A stretch of DNA of 17,776 bases from UBA8516 sp964434855. GTDB lineage: Archaea; Thermoproteota; Nitrososphaeria; Nitrososphaerales; Nitrosopumilaceae. Made by a program: the position numbers and the translations under genes. The DNA lies in contig CAYSWR010000026.1 of NCBI GenBank assembly GCA_964434855.1, positions 1-17,776 on the forward strand, read 5' to 3'. Shown here piece after piece: positions 13,263 through 17,776 of this stretch (position 1 is the stretch's first letter; the number at the start of each line of letters is the position of its first letter). The notes beneath the pieces are model-generated. The model searched no databases, was not told the DNA's origin, and was given only the letters and a program-made list of their open reading frames with translations.

Positions 13263-13937
13263 ATGAAACGCACAAAAATGCTTGTTAATTTAGATCAAAA
13301 AATTATCAAGTGTAAAAGATGTCCAAGGCTTGTATCATATAGGCAAAGTATCGCAAAAGAAAAAACAAGGCGGTTCAGGGGTGAAGAATATTGGGGAAAA
13401 CCTCTTTCTGGTTTTGGAGATCCTAATGCCGAATTATTACTTATTGGCCTAGCTCCTGCAGCACATGGTGGAAACAGAACTGGAAGAATGTTTACTGGTG
13501 ATAGTTCAGGAGATTGGGTTGCAAAAATTCTTTATGAAAAAGGATTTGCTACAAGACCAACAAGTAAAAAGATCGGAGATGGCTTTAGTTTAATTAATGC
13601 GTATATCACTGCAGCTGCAAGATGTGCACCACCTAAAAATAAACCACTAAAAGATGAGCTTGAGAATTGTTCAACGTATCTTAAAGATGAGATATTCATC
13701 TTAAAGAATATCAGAGTGATAATTTGCCTTGGACGTATTGCTTTTGAATCTTGCTGTAAATTGTTACATGTCAAAAATAGGAGGTTCGCACATGGTAAAA
13801 CATTCAGTCATGGCAAATGGACCATTATATCTTCATATCATCCAAGTAGGCAGAATACACAAACAGGTCGGCTTACATGGAATCAATGGCAAGATATATT
13901 TTCCAAAGCAAGAAAAGTCTTATCTGAAACGAAATGA
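13263..13937 (+). CDS. Uracil-DNA glycosylase, family 5 (UDGb)
   Basis: 224 residues. It removes uracil and other deaminated bases from DNA. Family 5 is indicated by motif A GLAPAAHGGNRTGRMF at 62-77, which lacks the polar catalytic residue of families 1 and 4, and by SSYHPSRQNTQTGRLT near 191-206. Four cysteines for a 4Fe-4S cluster are in place: Cys17 and Cys20 (CKRC), Cys121 (ARCAPP) and Cys136. The length fits the family. Its last four bases (ATGA) overlap the start of the glycosyltransferase gene, so the pair is translationally coupled although the functions look unrelated. Confidence 0.9.
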   Translation: MKRTKMLVNLDQKIIKCKRCPRLVSYRQSIAKEKTRRFRGEEYWGKPLSGFGDPNAELLLIGLAPAAHGGNRTGRMFTGDSSGDWVAKILYEKGFATRPTSKKIGDGFSLINAYITAAARCAPPKNKPLKDELENCSTYLKDEIFILKNIRVIICLGRIAFESCCKLLHVKNRRFAHGKTFSHGKWTIISSYHPSRQNTQTGRLTWNQWQDIFSKARKVLSETK

Positions 13938-14650
13938 AGTTATCAGTTGTAATTCCGACATATAATGAAAGAGAAACTCTTCCAAGTCTTATTGAAGAGC
14001 TTCTATCAGAAATTAAAAAAATTGCAGAGAGGGTTTCCATCATTATAGTCGATGATGCATCGCCTGATGGAACTGGTCAAATTGCAGAAGATTTGAACAA
14101 AAAATATGGTGATATTTCAGTGTTGCATAGAAAAGCAAAGCTTGGTCTTGGTTCTGCATACAAAGAAGGGTTTAGGTTTGCATTAGATAGATTCCAGCCA
14201 GATTTCATAGTGCAAATGGATGCAGATCATTCTCATGATCCAAAAGAAATTTCACGAATGTTACAAAACATGCATGATTACGATTTTGCAGTTGCCAGCA
14301 GGCACGTAGTTGGAGGATCTGTAACAGGTTGGGGAACATATAGGAAATTGCTTCATTCTACGGCAGGCACGCTTGCAGCAGTCTGTGGTGGATTAAAGAT
14401 TTCTGATCCAACAAGTGGGTTTAGAGTTTTCAAAAATAATGTCTTAAATTCTGTTGACTTTTCCAAGATAAAATCAGGCGGTTTTGCGTTTCAAATAGAA
14501 GTTTTATGTTTATTGAAAAGAATGGGATTTAGAGGATTTGAATTTCCTTCAGTGTTTGTTAATAGAAAATATGGAAAGTCAAAGATGGGATTTAACGAAT
14601 CAATTCAATTCATCAAAACCTGTGTTCGTCTTTTACTGAATCGAATCTAA
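13934..14650 (+). CDS. Family 2 glycosyltransferase, dolichol-phosphate mannose synthase-like
   Basis: 238 residues, the size of a soluble DPM1-type enzyme that transfers mannose (or another hexose) from a nucleotide sugar to polyprenyl phosphate for glycoprotein or glycolipid assembly. It starts SVVIPTYNERETLP, and has the nucleotide-binding IIIVDDASPDGTG, the metal-binding MDADHSHDP (DxD-type), VAVASRHV-like ASRHVVGGSVTGWG and ISDPTSGFRVFKN. No transmembrane tail is present, unlike the longer archaeal DPM proteins with GtrA domains. The start overlaps the UDG stop by four bases. Confidence 0.88.
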   Translation: MKLSVVIPTYNERETLPSLIEELLSEIKKIAERVSIIIVDDASPDGTGQIAEDLNKKYGDISVLHRKAKLGLGSAYKEGFRFALDRFQPDFIVQMDADHSHDPKEISRMLQNMHDYDFAVASRHVVGGSVTGWGTYRKLLHSTAGTLAAVCGGLKISDPTSGFRVFKNNVLNSVDFSKIKSGGFAFQIEVLCLLKRMGFRGFEFPSVFVNRKYGKSKMGFNESIQFIKTCVRLLLNRI

Positions 14651-14704
14651 AAAAATAGATATAAAAAGTGGACGTAATCGCCAGTCTTCCCATTGCGAGT
14701 TCCC

Positions 14705-15346
14705 CTACTCGTATGTTGATTGTGACGATACTCCGGTGGGTGATGGAACCGATGGGAATCTATCGCCAATCTGTTGTTCTGCAACTGCGGATGCTTCTTG
14801 TAGAATCTTATCTGTTTCTTCGTTAGATACATCAGAGTCTACACTAAAGTCTCCACCTGCTAGCGAATCCATCATTAGTCCATTGAGTGTCTGTGTCATA
14901 GAGTTAAGCTCTGCATCTGCTTCAGGCATGAATCTTCCAAGGGATGATTTGAGTCCCTTCATGGTTGACATTGCTGGTGCTATAGCTACCATTGCATCTC
15001 CAAGATCATGGATGGTAGTTAGACGTAATTGTACTTGTTCTAATGCCATTCTTGCATTGCCTAACATCTTTGTGACCTTTCTAATTTCTGCTAACTCGTT
15101 GGACAAAACTCTGCTCGTACTAGCATCGTGTTGTTGCATTGCGGCTACGATTCGTTTGAAAAGCTGTGCATCTCGTTCTCTCAGCTTTCCTAACATAGAA
15201 TCCATCTTCGATACTTGACCCTGTAATTTGTTCACAGCGCCTTCAATTCTGGGTTTGAGGGCTCCCTGTGGTTTTACAGCGTCATGTATTTTTTCGTTTA
15301 AACCTCTGGTCTCTTGTCGAGTCCAGGTTTTATCGAAGCCTGTCAT
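14705..15346 (-). CDS. CdvB-type ESCRT-III (Snf7 family) protein
   Basis: 213 residues. The pattern is that of archaeal ESCRT-III: a basic N-terminal helix, long amphipathic helices (LRERDAQLFKRIVAAMQQHD, NELAEIRKVTKMLGNARMALEQVQLRL), the segment IAPAMSTMKGLKSSLGRFMPEADAELN, and an acidic C-terminal helix (SNEETDKILQEASAVAEQQIGDRFP). These proteins polymerise on membranes in cell division and are remodelled by the CdvC ATPase. There is no C-terminal winged-helix domain, so this looks like a CdvB paralogue of the shorter kind. The Pro-containing RFPSVPSPTG near the end may be the MIM2-like site for CdvC. cdvA and cdvC are not in the window, in keeping with dispersed cdv genes in this phylum. 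Confidence 0.88.
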   Translation of the reverse strand: MTGFDKTWTRQETRGLNEKIHDAVKPQGALKPRIEGAVNKLQGQVSKMDSMLGKLRERDAQLFKRIVAAMQQHDASTSRVLSNELAEIRKVTKMLGNARMALEQVQLRLTTIHDLGDAMVAIAPAMSTMKGLKSSLGRFMPEADAELNSMTQTLNGLMMDSLAGGDFSVDSDVSNEETDKILQEASAVAEQQIGDRFPSVPSPTGVSSQSTYE

Positions 15347-15403
15347 GCGAGGTAGTTTAAAATTTACTTCTTAATGTCGGGTGTATATTATCATCAACAT
15401 TAG

Positions 15404-15415
15404 GCTAAATTTAGC
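15404..15415. promoter_or_regulatory. 12-bp palindrome in the cdvB / racemase-like intergenic region
   Basis: GCTAAATTTAGC is a perfect palindrome midway between the divergent starts at 15346 and 15454. It is a possible operator, judged by symmetry and position only. The rest of this 107-base gap is AT-rich, with weak TATA-like stretches for both genes. Confidence 0.25.
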
Positions 15416-15453
15416 TCACAAAATGTAAATCAGGCACATATTTTGTTGACACT

Positions 15454-16212
15454 ATGCCAAGAATTGCAGTCTTTGATTCTGGTTTTGGTTCTCTTTCCAT
15501 CATCAAACCAATACAAAAAAAGATCAAGTCAGAGATCATCTATTTTGCAGACCAAAAGAATTTTCCATATGGTACAAAATCTGTTTCTGAACTTGAAAAA
15601 ATAATAAAATCAACCATCATCAGATTAGAAAAACAATTTGAACCAGATGTGATAATAATCGGATCAAACACTCCATCATTGTTACTAAAAAAAATCATAA
15701 AACCAAAGATCATCAGAGTTTATCCACCGCTACGACAAGCAGTCAACAAAACAAAATCACATTCCATAGCTATACTTGCAACCAAATCAGTCATAGAAAG
15801 TAACGCATTAAGAAATTTTATTAAAAAAAACGTACCAAAAAATATTAAAGTGAATTCAATAAATGCGTCACCACTTGTAGAGCTTGTTGAGTCAGGTAAA
15901 TTTATTTATGACAAGAAATTTTGTAAGAAAAAGATAGAAGCGGTTTTATTAAAACCAATCACAACTAATAATGTTGATGTTGTAACTTTATCTAGTACAC
16001 ATCTGCCGTTTCTTTTGCCTATTTTAAAACAAGTCCTTCCAAATATTATATTTTTAGATCCAGCATATCTTGTTGCAGATCAAGTTGTAAAAAAACTGAA
16101 AACAAAAAATTCAAAACGGAATTCTATGAAAATTTTCACTTCTGGGGACGCAAAACATTTTCAAGAGAAATTATGCCAAATAGGAATCAAAAACACAGTA
16201 AAACGGTTATGA
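15454..16212 (+). CDS. Glutamate racemase (MurI)-like protein with both catalytic cysteines replaced by serine
   Basis: 252 residues, full length for the Asp/Glu racemase superfamily. Clear MurI features are IAVFDSGFGSLSI (Asp8 kept), YFADQKNFPYGTK at 30-42 and ASPLVELVESG near 138. Glutamate racemases have a Cys in the ACNTA motif and another in the GCTHYP motif. Here these read GSNTPS with Ser71 and LSSTHLP with Ser181, while the adjacent His183 is retained. Two-base racemisation by the standard thiol mechanism is therefore not expected, and the protein may have another reaction or a binding role. Thaumarchaea lack peptidoglycan, so a cell-wall role is unlikely. Its stop overlaps that of the convergent cbiF by six bases. 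Confidence 0.8.
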   Translation: MPRIAVFDSGFGSLSIIKPIQKKIKSEIIYFADQKNFPYGTKSVSELEKIIKSTIIRLEKQFEPDVIIIGSNTPSLLLKKIIKPKIIRVYPPLRQAVNKTKSHSIAILATKSVIESNALRNFIKKNVPKNIKVNSINASPLVELVESGKFIYDKKFCKKKIEAVLLKPITTNNVDVVTLSSTHLPFLLPILKQVLPNIIFLDPAYLVADQVVKKLKTKNSKRNSMKIFTSGDAKHFQEKLCQIGIKNTVKRL

Positions 16213-16974
16213 TTTGATTTTTGTTTTTCTAAATCCATGACTAAATGTCTTGTCGTATAACTTGGAATATTCATAAGATTTTGGATTTACAACATCGCCA
16301 ATAATTATAATCGCAGTACGAGTAATTTTCTCACCTCTTACTTTCTTTGCAATATCTTTTAGTGTTCCTGTTATTACTTTTTCATCTTTCCAGCTCGCGC
16401 GATATACTGCAGCCACCGGAGTCGATTTTGGATATCCACCTTCTATGGCCTGTTTTACTATGTCTGAGAGAAGATGTACACTAAGATAGAATACCATGGT
16501 AGCCTTGTGCTTGGCAAGTTCGGAAATTTTCTCGTGTTTTGGAACCTTAGTTCGTGATTCAGCTCTTGTAATGATGATGGTTTGGGTAACACCTGGTAGT
16601 GTAAGTTCAGAACCTAAAGTTGCGGCTGATGCCAAAAAGGAAGTGATCCCAGGTACGATTTCATATTCTAGGCCCGCTTTTTGAAGATTATCCGTTTGTT
16701 CTCTTATTGCACCATAAATACTTGGATCCCCATCCTGTAATCGAATTACCAATTTTCCTTTCTTTGCGTTAGTTTTCAAAATGTCAAAGATCTCTTCTCT
16801 AACTAGCTTTGCTGCATCATGTAGTTTTGCTTTTTTACATAATTTTATGATCTCTGGAGGTATTAGAGATCCTGAATAGACTACTACATCTGCATTCTGC
16901 ATCAGTTTTTTTGCTTTTATGGTAAGAAGCTCAGGATCACCAGGACCACAACCAACAAAGTAGACCTTAGACAC
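16207..16974 (-). CDS. cbiF: (Cobalt-)precorrin-4 C11-methyltransferase
   Basis: 255 residues from a GTG start that lies within the end of cbiL. This SAM-dependent tetrapyrrole methylase methylates C-11 during corrin ring synthesis for vitamin B12. The family SAM loop VGCGPGDPELLTIKA, the VVYSGSLIPPEI segment, LQDGDPSIYGAIREQ, VPGITSFLASAATLG and the CbiF/CobM-specific SELTLPGVTQTIIITRAESRT are all recognisable. The C-terminal domain holds AAVYRASWKDEKVITGTL. Overlap with cbiL by eight bases implies coupled translation. Ring stage (cobalt before or after) cannot be told from sequence; an anaerobic-type symbol is used here. Confidence 0.92.
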   Translation of the reverse strand: MSKVYFVGCGPGDPELLTIKAKKLMQNADVVVYSGSLIPPEIIKLCKKAKLHDAAKLVREEIFDILKTNAKKGKLVIRLQDGDPSIYGAIREQTDNLQKAGLEYEIVPGITSFLASAATLGSELTLPGVTQTIIITRAESRTKVPKHEKISELAKHKATMVFYLSVHLLSDIVKQAIEGGYPKSTPVAAVYRASWKDEKVITGTLKDIAKKVRGEKITRTAIIIIGDVVNPKSYEYSKLYDKTFSHGFRKTKIKS

Positions 16975-17689
16975 GCTTTACCACCATTATTGAAAAATAC
17001 TTGTTAGTGAAAGTATCTTTGGTAACTTCACCAAGTGTTAATTTTTTAACAATTTCCTCATCAGTGCCAATGTCTTGTGCTATTGCAAAAATCGAACTGT
17101 CAGAAAATCCCGCTTCTTTTAATAACGTAATAACTTGATCGAAATATCTTCCATCTTTTAAAAATATCATTGTATCACAGTTTTTTGCTGTTTCTTTTAC
17201 TCTAGAAAGATCATAGCATGCAGGAATTACTGCCACAGTTTCATCACCTTCTGCAATGCTTATGCCAACTTTAGATGCAAAAGCAAATATCGATACTATT
17301 CCGGGAATTACTATGATCTTAATTTCTGGATATTTTGATTTTAGTTCACGCTGAATATAGATCCAAGTACTGTAAAGTGATGGATCGCCTACAGTAAGAT
17401 AAACGACGTTTTTACCAGATTTTATTACGTTTGCTATAGTCTGAGCATTCCTTTCCCAAGTATTTTCAAGCGTTTTTTTGTCTTTGACCATTGGGAAAAC
17501 CAAGTTTATGATTTCTGGTTTTTTAGAATTATCAATTACTGAAGTTATGATAGAATAAGCTATGCTTGTTTTTCCTTCTTTAGATGTTGGACATATTATT
17601 ACATCTGCATTACGAATAGCCTTTACAGCTTTTACAGTTAAAAGATCAGGATCTCCAGGACCACAGCCAACACAAACTAGATCTGTCAT
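16967..17689 (-). CDS. cbiL: (Cobalt-)precorrin-2 C20-methyltransferase
   Basis: 240 residues from the ATG at 17689; an in-frame TTG at 17704 would add five residues. A TATA-like TTTTAATT at 17714-17721 (minus strand) gives leaderless spacing to the ATG. It methylates C-20 of precorrin-2 or its cobalt form with SAM. Motifs are LVCVGCGPGDPDLLTVKA, IICPTSKEGKTSIAY, FPMVKDK near residue 65, YLTVGDPSLYSTW and IPGIVSIFAFASKVG, which fit CbiL/CobI and not the other methylases. It comes first of two leftward overlapping cobalamin genes. Confidence 0.92.
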   Translation of the reverse strand: MTDLVCVGCGPGDPDLLTVKAVKAIRNADVIICPTSKEGKTSIAYSIITSVIDNSKKPEIINLVFPMVKDKKTLENTWERNAQTIANVIKSGKNVVYLTVGDPSLYSTWIYIQRELKSKYPEIKIIVIPGIVSIFAFASKVGISIAEGDETVAVIPACYDLSRVKETAKNCDTMIFLKDGRYFDQVITLLKEAGFSDSSIFAIAQDIGTDEEIVKKLTLGEVTKDTFTNKYFSIMVVKRV

Positions 17690-17713
17690 CAGAAGCGATT
17701 TCAAGTTGTGCCT

Positions 17714-17721
17714 AATTAAAA
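17714..17721. promoter_or_regulatory. Shared TATA-like box between cbiL and the divergent gene at 17745
   Basis: AATTAAAA lies about 27 bases from both the cbiL ATG (minus strand) and the ATG at 17745 (plus strand), so the same A/T block could serve either direction. Appearance and spacing only. Confidence 0.35.
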
Positions 17722-17744
17722 GTTAGATTTTTGTTGCAGATATT

Positions 17745-17776
17745 ATGGTAACAGGATTTCTTGCAAGCATCATTGT
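17745..17776 (+). CDS. Start of a divergent gene, cut by the window edge
   Basis: ATG followed by ten open codons (MVTGFLASII) to the end of the window, with a TATA-like stretch about 26 bases upstream. The start is hydrophobic and could be a membrane protein. Too little is present to identify it. Confidence 0.35.
   Translation, partial: MVTGFLASII

Noticed and set aside
14736..15218. 160-residue open frame on the plus strand
   Set aside because: Antisense to the CdvB gene; Ser/Cys-rich with no domain, as expected of a shadow frame.

Overview
The window looks like the chromosome of an ammonia-oxidising-type archaeon (Thaumarchaeota/Nitrososphaerota, probably Nitrosopumilales). It carries archaeal and eukaryote-type information genes together: ribosomal protein S6e, a two-subunit primase, an archaeal-type glycyl-tRNA synthetase, an ESCRT-III/CdvB division protein and a family 5 uracil-DNA glycosylase. 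It also has cobalamin methyltransferases, is AT-rich, and many genes have a TATA-like box about 26 bases before the start codon, as expected for leaderless archaeal mRNAs. Species-level placement is not possible from sight alone.

Left part (1 to about 2640) is accessory. It holds small, partly decayed genes: a probably frameshifted 86-residue protein, a small exported protein with a 21-bp tandem duplication, a degraded relative of that protein, a 75-residue membrane protein followed in the same frame by a DUF2085-like membrane protein, a 50-residue protein with eight cysteines, and a 76-residue unknown. The segment 55-2631 is bounded by 77-bp inverted repeats (65 of 77 positions identical by hand alignment, outermost 20 bp perfect), with a run of six T directly outside each end. 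The right end lies inside the last codons of rpS6e and supplies its final five residues and stop. I interpret this as a transposon-like element without a visible transposase, inserted into the 3' end of rpS6e. Each inverted repeat carries two 12-mers spaced exactly 21 bp apart, and a third copy of that pair lies internally at 823-834 and 844-855.

Middle part (2613 to 8542) contains rpS6e, two tiny zinc-ribbon genes, tRNA-Gly(CCC), a HIT-family hydrolase, a C39-peptidase-like/TPR fusion, a class I glutamine amidotransferase-like protein and a 948-residue UPF0182 membrane protein.

Right part (8619 to the end) starts with DNA maintenance: primase large and small subunits (priL-priS, overlapping), endonuclease IV, glycyl-tRNA synthetase, then family 5 UDG overlapping a dolichol-phosphate-mannose-synthase-like glycosyltransferase. 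A CdvB-type ESCRT-III gene follows on the minus strand. Next is a glutamate-racemase homologue in which both catalytic cysteines are serine. The window ends with cobalamin methyltransferases CbiL and CbiF, which overlap and read leftward, and the first codons of a divergent gene.

Genes that work together are priL/priS (one primase heterodimer), cbiL/cbiF (corrin ring methylation), nfo and the UDG (base excision repair), and tRNA-Gly with GlyRS. No CRISPR array, rRNA gene, transposase or integrase was seen.
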